NCBI RefSeq assembly: GCF_001559075.2
Contig: NZ_CP014015.2
Coordinates: 1,302,001 to 1,366,000 of the forward strand
DNA from: Citrobacter amalonaticus
GTDB taxonomy: Bacteria > Pseudomonadota > Gammaproteobacteria > Enterobacterales > Enterobacteriaceae
Direction: 5' to 3'
DNA length: 64,000 nt
In this document: piece by piece, positions 10,458 to 19,192 of the stretch
Layout: every line of letters starts with the position of its first letter
Position numbering within the stretch: position 1 is the first letter of the stretch
Notes under the pieces: generated by a model
The model's input: only the letters and a program-made list of their open reading frames with translations
Told to the model about the DNA's origin: nothing
Databases searched by the model: none
Program-made: the position numbers and the translations under genes

Positions 10458-10633
10458 GGTTCTTTCTCCAGTTTAAGACAAGGGCACGAAGTCTACTCGT
10501 AACGCGACGATGAAACAAATTTTGCTCAGGAATACTCAAGCGCGGCTGAAGGGTTAAAAAACCGCCGAGGGATGGTTTAGTAATTAAATTAATCAAAATC
10601 AATGATAATTCACCCCTTTGACACGCTAAAAAA

Positions 10634-10675
10634 ATCGAACACGTCAAATTTCCCACACATAGCAACGACTATACT
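10634..10675 (+). promoter_or_regulatory. frdABCD promoter with FNR-like site
   Basis: A TCGAACACGTCAA sequence (10635-10647) resembles the FNR consensus with one degenerate half. Its centre is about 41 bp before the expected start, the position of a class II activator. A TATACT -10 box follows at 10670-10675. The segment around the -10 box is nearly the same as the Escherichia frd promoter as I remember it. The rest of the 321-bp epmA-frdA gap holds no gene that I can see. Confidence 0.65.
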
Positions 10676-10779
10676 GTTGTACCTATAAAGGAGCAGTGGA
10701 AACACGTTCGCTACCCACCTTTTTCAGGCTCTTTTACGAGATATGTGGTGGCGAAATTACAATAATCTGGAGGAATGTC

Positions 10780-12564
10780 GTGCAAACCTTTCAAGCCGAT
10801 CTTGCCATTATAGGCGCCGGTGGCGCGGGATTACGTGCTGCAATTGCCGCAGCGCAGGCAAATCCTAATGCGAAAATCGCACTGATTTCAAAAGTGTACC
10901 CGATGCGCAGTCACACCGTTGCTGCCGAAGGGGGCTCAGCCGCTGTCGCCCAGGATCATGACAGCTTTGACTACCATTTTCACGATACGGTAGCGGGCGG
11001 AGACTGGCTGTGTGAACAGGATGTCGTGGATTATTTTGTCCACCACTGTCCTACCGAGATGACCCAACTGGAACAATGGGGTTGCCCGTGGAGTCGCCGC
11101 GAAGACGGTAGCGTCAACGTTCGTCGCTTCGGCGGGATGAAAATTGAGCGTACCTGGTTTGCTGCGGATAAAACCGGCTTCCATATGCTGCATACCCTGT
11201 TCCAGACCTCTCTGCAGTTCCCACAGATCCAACGCTTTGACGAACACTTTGTGCTGGATATTCTGGTCGATGATGGTCATGCTCGCGGCCTGGTGGCGAT
11301 GAACATGATGGAAGGCACGCTGGTGCAGATCCGTGCTAACGCGGTGGTGATGGCAACAGGCGGCGCAGGCCGCGTGTATCGCTATAACACCAACGGCGGC
11401 ATCGTCACCGGTGACGGCATGGGCATGGCGCTCAGCCACGGCGTTCCGCTGCGTGATATGGAATTTGTTCAGTATCACCCGACCGGTCTGCCAGGTTCCG
11501 GTATCCTGATGACCGAAGGTTGCCGTGGTGAAGGCGGTATCCTGGTCAACAAAAACGGCTACCGTTACCTGCAGGATTACGGCATGGGTCCGGAAACACC
11601 GCTGGGCGAGCCGAAGAACAAATACATGGAACTCGGTCCGCGCGACAAAGTTTCTCAGGCCTTCTGGCACGAATGGCGTAAAGGTAACACCATCTCCACG
11701 CCGCGTGGCGATGTGGTTTACCTCGACCTGCGTCACCTGGGCGAGAAGAAACTGCTGGAACGTCTGCCGTTCATCTGTGAACTGGCGAAAGCTTACGTGG
11801 GTGTCGATCCGGTGAAAGAGCCGATTCCGGTTCGTCCGACCGCGCACTACACCATGGGCGGTATCGAAACCGATCAGAACTGCGAAACCCGCATCAAAGG
11901 TCTGTTTGCCGTCGGCGAATGTTCTTCTGTCGGTCTGCACGGCGCGAACCGTCTGGGTTCCAACTCGCTGGCTGAACTGGTGGTCTTTGGCCGTCTGGCC
12001 GGTGAGCAGGCGATGGAGCGTGCATCTACTGCGGGCACTGCGAACGACGCTGCGCTCGACGCACAGGTTGCAGGCGTTGAACAGCGTCTGAAAGACCTGG
12101 TTAACCAGGAAGGTAACGAGAACTGGTCGAAGATTCGCGACGAAATGGGTCTCTCTATGGAAGAAGGTTGCGGTATCTACCGTACGCCGGAACTCATGCA
12201 GAAAACCGTGGATAAACTGGCCGAATTGCAGGAGCGCTTCAAGCGCGTTCGCATCACCGACACCTCCAGCGTGTTCAACACCGACCTGCTGTACACCATT
12301 GAACTGGGTCATGGCCTGAACGTCGCTGAGTGTATGGCGCATTCCGCGCTGGCTCGTAAGGAATCACGTGGCGCCCACCAACGTCTGGACGAAGGTTGCA
12401 CCGAGCGTGACGACGTCAACTTCCTCAAACATACTCTCGCCTTCCGCGATGCTGATGGCACGACTCGCCTCGACTATAGCGACGTGAAAATCACCACGCT
12501 GCCACCTGCAAAACGTGTTTACGGTGGAGAAGCGGAAGCAGCCGATAAGAAGGAGAAGGCGTAA
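10780..12564 (+). CDS. frdA: Fumarate reductase flavoprotein subunit
   Basis: Catalytic subunit of the menaquinol:fumarate reductase used in anaerobic respiration, facing the cytoplasm. The 594-residue protein has a Rossmann GAGGAG motif near residue 12. His45, in RSHTVAAEGG, is the covalent FAD attachment residue. The active-site segment HPTGLPGSG and the HGANRLGSNSL motif are also present. The start is GTG at 10780 after GGAGG. The stop codon overlaps the frdB start by one base, indicating translational coupling. Confidence 0.98.
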   Translation: MQTFQADLAIIGAGGAGLRAAIAAAQANPNAKIALISKVYPMRSHTVAAEGGSAAVAQDHDSFDYHFHDTVAGGDWLCEQDVVDYFVHHCPTEMTQLEQWGCPWSRREDGSVNVRRFGGMKIERTWFAADKTGFHMLHTLFQTSLQFPQIQRFDEHFVLDILVDDGHARGLVAMNMMEGTLVQIRANAVVMATGGAGRVYRYNTNGGIVTGDGMGMALSHGVPLRDMEFVQYHPTGLPGSGILMTEGCRGEGGILVNKNGYRYLQDYGMGPETPLGEPKNKYMELGPRDKVSQAFWHEWRKGNTISTPRGDVVYLDLRHLGEKKLLERLPFICELAKAYVGVDPVKEPIPVRPTAHYTMGGIETDQNCETRIKGLFAVGECSSVGLHGANRLGSNSLAELVVFGRLAGEQAMERASTAGTANDAALDAQVAGVEQRLKDLVNQEGNENWSKIRDEMGLSMEEGCGIYRTPELMQKTVDKLAELQERFKRVRITDTSSVFNTDLLYTIELGHGLNVAECMAHSALARKESRGAHQRLDEGCTERDDVNFLKHTLAFRDADGTTRLDYSDVKITTLPPAKRVYGGEAEAADKKEKA

Positions 12565-13298
12565 TGGCTGAGATGAAAAACCTGAAAGTTGAGGTGGTGC
12601 GCTATAACCCTGAGACCGACACCGCGCCGCACAGTGCTTTCTATGAAGTGCCTTATGATGAAACAACGTCACTGCTGGATGCGTTGGGCTACATCAAAGA
12701 TAACCTGGCGCCAGACCTGAGCTATCGCTGGTCCTGCCGTATGGCGATCTGCGGCTCTTGCGGCATGATGGTCAACAATGTGCCAAAACTGGCGTGCAAA
12801 ACCTTCCTGCGTGATTACACCAACGGTCTTAAGGTTGAAGCACTGGGTAACTTCCCGATCGAACGCGATCTGGTCGTCGATATGACGCACTTTATCGAAA
12901 GTCTGGAAGCGATTAAGCCGTACATCATCGGTAACCCGCGCACGCCGGATCAGGGGCCAAATACCCAGACCCCGGCACAGATGGCGAAGTACCACCAGTT
13001 CTCTGGTTGCATCAACTGTGGTCTGTGCTATGCCGCATGTCCGCAGTTCGGTCTGAACCCTGAGTTCATCGGACCGGCTGCGATTACCCTGGCGCATCGT
13101 TACAACGAAGATAGCCGCGACCACGGTAAGAAGGAGCGTATGGCACAGTTGAACAGCCCGAACGGCGTATGGACCTGTACTTTCGTGGGCTACTGCTCCG
13201 AAGTTTGTCCGAAGCACGTCGATCCGGCGGCTGCCATTCAGCAGGGTAAAGTGGAAAGTTCGAAAGACTTTCTTATCGCCACCCTGAAACCACGCTAA
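12564..13298 (+). CDS. frdB: Fumarate reductase iron-sulfur subunit
   Basis: Transfers electrons from menaquinol to the FrdA flavin through three clusters. The 2Fe-2S ligands are in SCRMAICGSCGMM and the following Cys. The 4Fe-4S motif is CINCGLCYAACP and the 3Fe-4S motif is CSEVCPKHVDP. The protein has 244 residues. It begins at the ATG that shares its A with the frdA stop. frdC follows 10 bases later. Confidence 0.98.
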   Translation: MAEMKNLKVEVVRYNPETDTAPHSAFYEVPYDETTSLLDALGYIKDNLAPDLSYRWSCRMAICGSCGMMVNNVPKLACKTFLRDYTNGLKVEALGNFPIERDLVVDMTHFIESLEAIKPYIIGNPRTPDQGPNTQTPAQMAKYHQFSGCINCGLCYAACPQFGLNPEFIGPAAITLAHRYNEDSRDHGKKERMAQLNSPNGVWTCTFVGYCSEVCPKHVDPAAAIQQGKVESSKDFLIATLKPR

Positions 13299-13308
13299 GG
13301 AGTGCAAC

Positions 13309-13704
13309 ATGACGACTAAACGCAAACCCTATGTGCGGCCGATGACGTCCACCTGGTGGAAAAAATTGCCGTTTTATCGCTTTTACATGCTGCGCGAAGG
13401 CACAGCCGTTCCGGCAGTCTGGTTCAGCATTGAGCTGATTTTCGGCCTGTTCGCACTGAAGCACGGTGTCGAATCCTGGGCGGGCTTCGTCGGTTTTCTG
13501 CAAAACCCGGTAGTGGTGATCCTCAACGTGATCGCCCTGGCGGCAGCACTGCTGCACACCAAAACCTGGTTTGAGCTGGCGCCGAAAGCCGCCAACATCA
13601 TCGTAAAAGACGAAAAAATGGGGCCAGAGCCGATCATCAAAGGTCTCTGGGCGGTTACTGTGGTAGCGACCGTAGTCATACTGTTTGTTGCCCTGTTCTG
13701 GTAA
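13309..13704 (+). CDS. frdC: Fumarate reductase membrane anchor subunit C
   Basis: One of two hydrophobic anchors that bind FrdAB to the inner membrane and help form the menaquinol site. The 131-residue protein has three predicted membrane helices after a basic N-terminus (MTTKRKPYVRP). Glu29, in MLREGTAVPAVWF, lies in the position known to be important for quinol oxidation. Confidence 0.97.
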   Translation: MTTKRKPYVRPMTSTWWKKLPFYRFYMLREGTAVPAVWFSIELIFGLFALKHGVESWAGFVGFLQNPVVVILNVIALAAALLHTKTWFELAPKAANIIVKDEKMGPEPIIKGLWAVTVVATVVILFVALFW

Positions 13705-13714
13705 GGAGTCCGGG

Positions 13715-14074
13715 ATGATTAATCCAAATCCAAAACGTTCTGACGAACCCGTATTCTGGGGTCTGTTTGGCGCAGGCGGTATGTGGGGTGCGATTATCGC
13801 GCCGGTGATGGTTCTGCTGGTGGGGATTCTGCTGCCGCTGGGTCTGTTCCCGGGCGATGCCCTGAGCTATGAGCGCGTACTGGCGTTTGCTCAGAGTTTT
13901 ATCGGCCGTGCTTTCCTGTTCCTGATGATTGTCCTGCCGCTGTGGTGTGGCTTACACCGTATGCACCACGCGATGCATGATCTGAAAATCCATGTGCCGG
14001 CTGGCAAATGGGTGTTCTACGGTCTGGCCGCCATCCTGACCGTCGTCACGGCAATTGGCATTCTGTCCGTCTAA
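13715..14074 (+). CDS. frdD: Fumarate reductase membrane anchor subunit D
   Basis: The second membrane anchor, 119 residues with three hydrophobic helices and a conserved HRMHHAMHD segment. The start is the ATG at 13715 after AAGGAG; an in-frame ATG 30 bases upstream would overlap frdC and gives a non-conserved extension. In Escherichia, ampC begins just after frdD and its promoter lies inside frdD. Here a terminator and then blc follow directly. Confidence 0.97.
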   Translation: MINPNPKRSDEPVFWGLFGAGGMWGAIIAPVMVLLVGILLPLGLFPGDALSYERVLAFAQSFIGRAFLFLMIVLPLWCGLHRMHHAMHDLKIHVPAGKWVFYGLAAILTVVTAIGILSV

Positions 14075-14082
14075 AGCAATCC

Positions 14083-14116
14083 GCCCTCTTGTCTGCTGAT
14101 AAGAGGGCATTTTTTT
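14083..14116 (+). terminator. frd operon terminator
   Basis: An 8-bp perfect stem (GCCCTCTT/AAGAGGGC) with a 10-base loop followed by a run of seven T. In Escherichia the equivalent hairpin acts as the ampC attenuator; here no ampC follows. Confidence 0.88.
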
Positions 14117-14180
14117 CGTCCCCACCGTTTTTTTCCCCATCAGGTTCTACACTTAGGAAAAACATCCTAAGGATAAACCT

Positions 14181-14714
14181 ATGCGCCTGCTCCCCATCGT
14201 TGCCGCTGTGACGGCTGCGTTTCTGGTGGTTTCCTGTAGTACCCCAACCCCGCCACAGGGCGTTACCGTGGTGAATAACTTCGATGCCAAACGCTATCTC
14301 GGAACCTGGTACGAAATCGCCCGCTTTGATCATCGCTTTGAACGGGGACTGGAAAAGGTCACGGCGACCTACAGTCTGCGCGATGACGGCGGTCTCACTG
14401 TGATCAACAAAGGCTGGAATCCGGACAGAGCGATGTGGCAGAAAAGCGAGGGGAAAGCCTATTTCACCGGCGACCCCAGTCGCGCTGCGCTGAAAGTCTC
14501 TTTCTTCGGCCCGTTCTACGGTGGCTATAACGTTATCGCGCTCGACAGAGAGTACCGACACGCGCTGGTCTGCGGCCCGGATCGCGACTACCTGTGGATA
14601 CTCTCACGCACGCCAACGCTTTCTGATGAAATGAAGCAGCAGATGCTGGCCGTCGCGACCCGGGAAGGGTTTGATGTCAGTAAACTCATCTGGGTGAAGC
14701 AGCCCGGCGCTTAG
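14181..14714 (+). CDS. blc: Outer membrane lipocalin Blc
   Basis: A lipoprotein of the lipocalin family, 177 residues, thought to bind lysophospholipids or fatty acids at the outer membrane. The signal peptide ends in the lipobox VVSC, with Cys19 as the lipidation site. The lipocalin signature RYLGTWYEIARFDHRFERG follows near residue 39. Its 3' end overlaps the convergent gdx gene by four bases. Confidence 0.95.
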   Translation: MRLLPIVAAVTAAFLVVSCSTPTPPQGVTVVNNFDAKRYLGTWYEIARFDHRFERGLEKVTATYSLRDDGGLTVINKGWNPDRAMWQKSEGKAYFTGDPSRAALKVSFFGPFYGGYNVIALDREYRHALVCGPDRDYLWILSRTPTLSDEMKQQMLAVATREGFDVSKLIWVKQPGA

Positions 14715-15028
14715 TGGGTGCTTAATTTCAGACCAATAATACCAACAACGATTAACGCCAGACTGGCCAGACGCATGGGATTGGCCGATTCACCCAGCAG
14801 CAGAATACCGGTGATGGCGGCACCGACAGCGCCAATCCCTGTCCACACGGCATACGCGGTACCCACGGGTAGCGTTTTCATCGCCCACGCAAGGAGCGCC
14901 ATACTGACGATCATCGCGGCAATGGTGATGATACTCGGTGTCAGGCGACTAAAACCGTGGGTATATTTCAGCCCCACCGCCCAAACGACTTCAAGCAGAC
15001 CGGCGATTAATAAGATTATCCAGGACAT
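14711..15028 (-). CDS. gdx: Guanidinium exporter Gdx (SugE, SMR family)
   Basis: A 105-residue small multidrug resistance family protein with four membrane helices. It works as a dimer that exchanges guanidinium for protons. The membrane-embedded Glu13 (LLIAGLLEVVWAVGLK) and the Trp that follows match the guanidinium-exporter subgroup. A guanidine-II riboswitch lies immediately upstream, which supports this substrate rather than general drug export. Confidence 0.95.
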   Translation of the reverse strand: MSWIILLIAGLLEVVWAVGLKYTHGFSRLTPSIITIAAMIVSMALLAWAMKTLPVGTAYAVWTGIGAVGAAITGILLLGESANPMRLASLALIVVGIIGLKLSTH

Positions 15029-15046
15029 ATCAGGCTCCAGAGAAAT

Positions 15047-15088
15047 GGGGCCGTCCCCGGTGAAAGAAGCGTTCGCAGGTCGTCCTGC
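15047..15088 (-). promoter_or_regulatory. Guanidine-II (mini-ykkC) riboswitch upstream of gdx
   Basis: On the minus strand two short hairpins with identical-type loops follow each other: GCAGGACGACCTGC (loop ACGA) and GGGGACGGCCCC (loop ACGG). This pair of ACGR-loop hairpins is the defining pattern of the guanidine-II class. The second hairpin lies just before the GGAG ribosome site and gdx start, so ligand binding would be expected to act on translation initiation. Confidence 0.88.
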
Positions 15089-15284
15089 AACGCTGAAGGT
15101 GGAAAAAACATTCTTGCCCGAGCGGCGGTGAATTTCAACATTTTTATCTTTCCGCGCCTAAAAGGTTGAATTAGGCGCATTTCGCTGCGTATTTTGCGCA
15201 TTCAGCACTCATCCGACTTCTCTATGATGGGACGCTTTCTGAAGTCAGGAAGCCATTTGCCTTACTTCTGAATGCGAAAACGCT

Positions 15285-15875
15285 ATGTTGAAAATATTAG
15301 TGATTGACCGTTGCCACTTCACCCGCACAGGGATCGAGGCATGGCTTAATCATTCCGAACTCTTTAATACGTCGTTTGTGGTCTCTGGGCTCAATAATCT
15401 CTTACTGGTTAAAGAGCACATCCAGCAGTGGAAACCTCACCTGGTCATTGCGGACTTATACGGTTTTCTCAACGACACTCTGTCAGCCCAGTCCATTGCC
15501 CCATTTTTACTCGCCTGCGGCAGCAGTCCGTTGATATTACTGGAATCAGGAGGCGTGATGGTAGAGACGCAGCGCTATCCTGTCTGTGCGTCATTAACTA
15601 AGCAGGTCTCGCTGGCGATGCTGGCTGAAAATATCCACAACGCCCTGCTGAGCGGCTCGGTATCCGAAGCGCCCGGCAATGCCTCGACGCTGCTTACGCC
15701 ACAGGAAGAGAAAGTGCTGACGATGTGGATGGAGGGGGCGAGTAACAACGCGATTGCCTGTGCGCTCAGCATTCATGGCAAAACGGTGTACACCTACAAA
15801 CGTAATATCCGCATGAAGCTACACATGGATAATCGCTTTTCGCCGTTTCTTGCGCCGTCCGAACTGAAAAATTAA
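15285..15875 (+). CDS. ecnR: LuxR-type regulator EcnR
   Basis: A 196-residue regulator with a receiver-like N-terminal region (LKILVIDRCHFTRTGIEAWL) and a C-terminal LuxR helix-turn-helix (LTPQEEKVLTMWMEGASNN onward, about residues 140-185). The usual phospho-acceptor pattern of a true receiver is not obvious. The gene is convergent with ecnB; in Citrobacter and Salmonella a gene in this position is named ecnR for a proposed role at the entericidin locus. I assign the symbol from position and domain type. Confidence 0.8.
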   Translation: MLKILVIDRCHFTRTGIEAWLNHSELFNTSFVVSGLNNLLLVKEHIQQWKPHLVIADLYGFLNDTLSAQSIAPFLLACGSSPLILLESGGVMVETQRYPVCASLTKQVSLAMLAENIHNALLSGSVSEAPGNASTLLTPQEEKVLTMWMEGASNNAIACALSIHGKTVYTYKRNIRMKLHMDNRFSPFLAPSELKN

Positions 15876-15900
15876 CGGCACGACAACACTGTCGTACCGT
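15875..15900. terminator. Terminator-like hairpin between ecnR and ecnB
   Basis: An 11-bp stem with one mismatch (ACGGCACGACA/TGTCGTACCGT) and a four-base loop between convergent genes. It begins at the last base of the ecnR stop codon. Confidence 0.6.
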
Positions 15901-15908
15901 TTACACGG

Positions 15909-16055
15909 CTACTGCTGAGCTTTGGTTGCTGCGCCCGAAATGGCGTTGCCGCCGTCGGAGATATCCTCACCCATGCCGCGTGTGGTATTACAAGCAGTTA
16001 ATACGGAGGAAAGTACCAACACAGAAAAGATCGCTGCAATTGTCTTCTTAACCAT
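15909..16055 (-). CDS. ecnB: Entericidin B lipoprotein
   Basis: A 48-residue lipoprotein (MVKKTIAAIFSVLVLSSVLT, then A and the lipobox Cys) with mature part CNTTRGMGEDISDGGNAISG. In Escherichia, EcnB is a sigma-S-dependent membrane-active toxin paired with EcnA. It lies downstream of ecnA on the same strand with a 107-bp gap, enough for its own promoter. Confidence 0.93.
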   Translation of the reverse strand: MVKKTIAAIFSVLVLSSVLTACNTTRGMGEDISDGGNAISGAATKAQQ

Positions 16056-16162
16056 AACGTCTTCCTTTTCTAGCCTATGTTATTTGTGTAGTGCCACTTA
16101 ATCATAGACAAGATCCCAAACAATGGCGGGAGATAGACGCTTTTTAGGACGACGAGAAGAAA

Positions 16163-16297
16163 TTAGCTGGCAGCGTGGGAAATGGAATTGCCGAGATGCT
16201 TAATATCCTCACCAAAGCCGCGCGCGGTATTGCAGCCCGCCAGCAACGAGGTGGTGAGAAGAATCAGTGTTACAAGACCGAGAAGATGTTTCATCAT
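16163..16297 (-). CDS. ecnA: Entericidin A lipoprotein
   Basis: A 44-residue lipoprotein with lipobox LLAGC. The mature part begins CNTARGFGEDIKHLGNSIS, paralogous to EcnB. EcnA is described as the antidote to EcnB in Escherichia. It begins at the second of two neighbouring in-frame ATG codons in the leader (MMKH). Confidence 0.92.
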   Translation of the reverse strand: MMKHLLGLVTLILLTTSLLAGCNTARGFGEDIKHLGNSISHAAS

Positions 16298-16359
16298 TCC
16301 TGCCCTGGAGAAACAATGGCGCAGCAAAGCGCTGCACCATAATGAACTAAACGCGCGGA

Positions 16360-16926
16360 TTATTTAACGCGGGAAACGTATTCGCCTGAACGCGTATCCA
16401 CTTTAATCACTTCGCCAATCTGAACAAACAGAGGCACTTTCACCACTGCGCCAGTAGACAGCGTTGCCGGCTTACCGCCCGTACCTGCGGTATCGCCTTT
16501 CAGACCCGGATCGGTATCAACGATTTCCAGTTCAACAAAGTTCGGCGGCGTCACGGAGATAGGCTGACCGTTCCACAGGGTCACGATGCACTCAGCCTGA
16601 TCCAGCAGCCATTTATCGCTATCGCCGATCGCTTTAGCATCTGCGGACAGCTGCTCGAAGGTTTCGTTGTTCATGAAGTGCCAGAACTCGCCGTCGTTGT
16701 ACAGGTAAGTCAGGTTCATATCTACAACGTCAGCGCCTTCAGCAGAGTCAGTCGACTTGAAGGTTTTCTCAACGCGAGTACCGGTCAGCAGGCGACGCAG
16801 TTTCACGCGCGCAAAAGCCTGACCTTTACCTGGTTTAACGAATTCGCTGGCTTCAACCGCATAAGGTTCGCCGTCCAACATGATTTTAAGACCAGCACGA
16901 AAATCGTTGCTATAGTACGTTGCCAT
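16360..16926 (-). CDS. efp: Elongation factor P
   Basis: Relieves ribosome stalling at polyproline stretches by binding between the P and E sites. The 188-residue protein has three beta domains. Lys34 in FVKPGKGQAF is the residue modified by EpmA and EpmB (and hydroxylated by EpmC). It is divergent from epmB with a 41-bp gap, so the two share a promoter region. Confidence 0.98.
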   Translation of the reverse strand: MATYYSNDFRAGLKIMLDGEPYAVEASEFVKPGKGQAFARVKLRRLLTGTRVEKTFKSTDSAEGADVVDMNLTYLYNDGEFWHFMNNETFEQLSADAKAIGDSDKWLLDQAECIVTLWNGQPISVTPPNFVELEIVDTDPGLKGDTAGTGGKPATLSTGAVVKVPLFVQIGEVIKVDTRSGEYVSRVK

Positions 16927-16967
16927 AAGGCCCTCTGAAAATTGTTAACTGGTAGCTAAGCCACAAA

Positions 16968-17996
16968 ATGGCGCATATTGTAACCCTAAATACCCCATCC
17001 AGAGAAGATTGGTTATCGCAACTTGCCGATGTTGTGACCAATCCCGATGAACTCCTGCGTCTTTTGAATATAGACGCTGATGAAAAACTGTTGGCTGGAC
17101 GCGATGCCAAACGGCTGTTCGCCCTGCGTGTGCCACGTGCATTTATCGCGCGCATGGAAAAAGGCAATCCTGACGATCCGCTTTTACGTCAGGTACTTAC
17201 CTCCGAGGATGAGTTTATTGCCGCACCGGGTTTCTCTACCGATCCGCTGGAAGAACAGCATAGTGTCGTACCTGGACTGCTGCATAAATACCGTAACCGG
17301 GCGCTGCTGTTGGTGAAAGGTGGCTGTGCGGTAAATTGTCGCTATTGCTTCCGTCGCCACTTCCCGTACGCCGAAAATCAGGGAAATAAGCGAAACTGGC
17401 AGGCGGCACTGGACTATATCAGCGCGCATACCGAGCTGGATGAGATCATTTTCTCTGGCGGCGATCCACTGATGGCCAAAGATCATGAGCTGGACTGGCT
17501 GCTCACGCAACTGGAAGCTATTCCCCATATCAAACGCCTGCGTATTCACAGCCGTCTGCCCATCGTCATCCCTGCGAGGATTACAGAGGAGCTGGTTGCC
17601 CGCTTCACCCGTTCTTCGCTGCAGATCCTGCTGGTGAATCACATTAACCACGCTAACGAGGTCGATGACGCGTTTCGACAAGCGATGGCGAAACTACGCG
17701 TCGCAGGCGTGACGCTGCTCAATCAGAGCGTCCTGTTGCGTGGCGTCAATGATAATGCGCAGACGCTGGCAAACCTCAGTAATGCGCTGTTTGATGCAGG
17801 CGTCATGCCCTATTACCTGCATGTGCTGGATAAAGTACAGGGTGCGGCGCATTTCATGGTGACGGATGATGACGCGCGCCAGATCGTGCGCGAACTGCTC
17901 ACGCTGGTGTCGGGTTATATGGTGCCCAAACTGGCGCGGGAAATTGGCGGCGAACCGAGTAAAACGCCACTGGATTTACAACTGCGTCAACAATAA
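16968..17996 (+). CDS. epmB: EF-P (R)-beta-lysine 2,3-aminomutase EpmB
   Basis: A radical SAM, PLP-dependent enzyme that converts (S)-alpha-lysine to (R)-beta-lysine for EF-P modification. The 342-residue protein carries the radical SAM motif CAVNCRYCF near residue 120 and the GGDPL segment of SAM binding. A lysine at the PLP site is expected near the C-terminus. It is divergent from its target gene efp. Confidence 0.96.
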   Translation: MAHIVTLNTPSREDWLSQLADVVTNPDELLRLLNIDADEKLLAGRDAKRLFALRVPRAFIARMEKGNPDDPLLRQVLTSEDEFIAAPGFSTDPLEEQHSVVPGLLHKYRNRALLLVKGGCAVNCRYCFRRHFPYAENQGNKRNWQAALDYISAHTELDEIIFSGGDPLMAKDHELDWLLTQLEAIPHIKRLRIHSRLPIVIPARITEELVARFTRSSLQILLVNHINHANEVDDAFRQAMAKLRVAGVTLLNQSVLLRGVNDNAQTLANLSNALFDAGVMPYYLHVLDKVQGAAHFMVTDDDARQIVRELLTLVSGYMVPKLAREIGGEPSKTPLDLQLRQQ

Positions 17997-18005
17997 CCTC
18001 GCAAT

Positions 18006-18029
18006 CAGGTGTCCGTTTCCGGACACCTG
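18006..18029 (+). terminator. Hairpin downstream of epmB
   Basis: A perfect 10-bp stem (CAGGTGTCCG/CGGACACCTG) with a TTTC loop ten bases after the epmB stop. No T-run follows, so its role in termination is uncertain. Confidence 0.5.
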
Positions 18030-18158
18030 TCACCAAAACCCCCGGATTCCCCCATCCTGTATGTTATTTTAGCGACACCTTGCGAACTATATATTTAAAA
18101 ATCATATCTATAAGTCGCAACTAATCGCTGAATTTATTATTGGTGAGGGAGAACCGTT

Positions 18159-19025
18159 ATGGCTATCAGTATCAAAGGCGTGAATACGGGTGTTATCCGT
18201 AAAGCTAACGAATTCATCGCGCTGGCGCTGAAAATTAAAGAGCCAAGGAACAAGGAATCGCTGTTTTTTCTGCCTGTGCTGGAATTACGCGATCTGCTGA
18301 TTGCCGTGGAAAGTCGTCTGTACCAGAAACAACAACTGAACGCTGCCGAACGTCAGCACTACGAAAAAACGCGCGACAATATCAGCAAGAAAATGCAGGA
18401 AAACATTCCCGCGATAGTGGAAGACGAACTTCGACACGCGGATATTCATCGCCGCGTCACCGCCGTCGCCTTAACCGACGGGAATGGCGACAACATCACG
18501 CTGACCTTCACGCTTCACGACGGCAATACCTGCATCCTGCGGGTGAACGAATTACAGATTGAGGTGCTGGTGTATGCCATAATTCGGGCGATAGAGAATG
18601 CCGGCATGCGAGAACTGGCGCTACGGCTCTCCTCATTGCTGGACTTTTTGCCGCTGTATGATGCGGACTGCCTGGACCATGAGCGACAGGAATTCGACGC
18701 CTACACGCAGCCAGAGTGGAAACACGCGCTTTTCACGCATTATCTTGCGGTACTTTATCGTTTTACGGATGAAACAGGAAAGGAACGGTTCAGCGGCACT
18801 GTCGTGAAAACCCGCGTTCCATCGGGCAGTAAAGAGGCGGAAGCCATTTCCCGTCGTTTACTCGACTTTAGCCCGAGGCTGAAAAAGCTGGCAGGTAAAC
18901 CTTGTCAGGCTTTTGTCAGAACGCTGACGGCGGATAAAGCACAAACGCTGACCCAGGAGCAATGCCTGCGCGCGCTGCATCATTTACGGGTTCAGTCCGT
19001 TCACACCGCAACCCAACACGCCTGA
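18159..19025 (+). CDS. yjeJ: Conserved protein YjeJ, function unknown
   Basis: A 288-residue protein that I recognise as YjeJ from its N-terminus (MAISIKGVNTGVIRK) and its position between epmB and yjeI. It appears soluble: there is no signal peptide or membrane helix. The N-terminal third is helical and charged. I know of no established function. A REP element overlaps its stop codon. Confidence 0.88.
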   Translation: MAISIKGVNTGVIRKANEFIALALKIKEPRNKESLFFLPVLELRDLLIAVESRLYQKQQLNAAERQHYEKTRDNISKKMQENIPAIVEDELRHADIHRRVTAVALTDGNGDNITLTFTLHDGNTCILRVNELQIEVLVYAIIRAIENAGMRELALRLSSLLDFLPLYDADCLDHERQEFDAYTQPEWKHALFTHYLAVLYRFTDETGKERFSGTVVKTRVPSGSKEAEAISRRLLDFSPRLKKLAGKPCQAFVRTLTADKAQTLTQEQCLRALHHLRVQSVHTATQHA

Positions 19026-19050
19026 TGGCGCTGCGCTTATCAGGCCTACG
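19020..19050. repeat. REP element after yjeJ
   Basis: A GCCTGATGGCGCTGCGCTTA and TCAGGCCTACG palindrome of the REP type, overlapping the last codons of yjeJ. Confidence 0.75.
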
Positions 19051-19065
19051 ACATAACGTCGAGTC

Positions 19066-19192
19066 ATTACACAAAATCATTCAATCAGAATCGCGGCGGC
19101 AAGCGAAGAAATCCCCAGGAGCATAGATCACTATGTGACTGGGGTTTCACAGCGCAGCCAACAAAGAGGCTGGTTGAAGGATGAAGTGTAAT
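19066..19192. repeat. ERIC element, copy 2
   Basis: A 127-bp element, exactly the canonical ERIC length, bounded by ATTACAC and GTGTAAT. The core contains AATCCCCAGGAGC and GTGACTGGGG. Its last base is the last base of the yjeI stop codon. Confidence 0.88.

Noticed and set aside
10936..12342. 468-codon open frame opposite frdA
   Set aside because: Shadow of frdA codon usage; no start context or domain.
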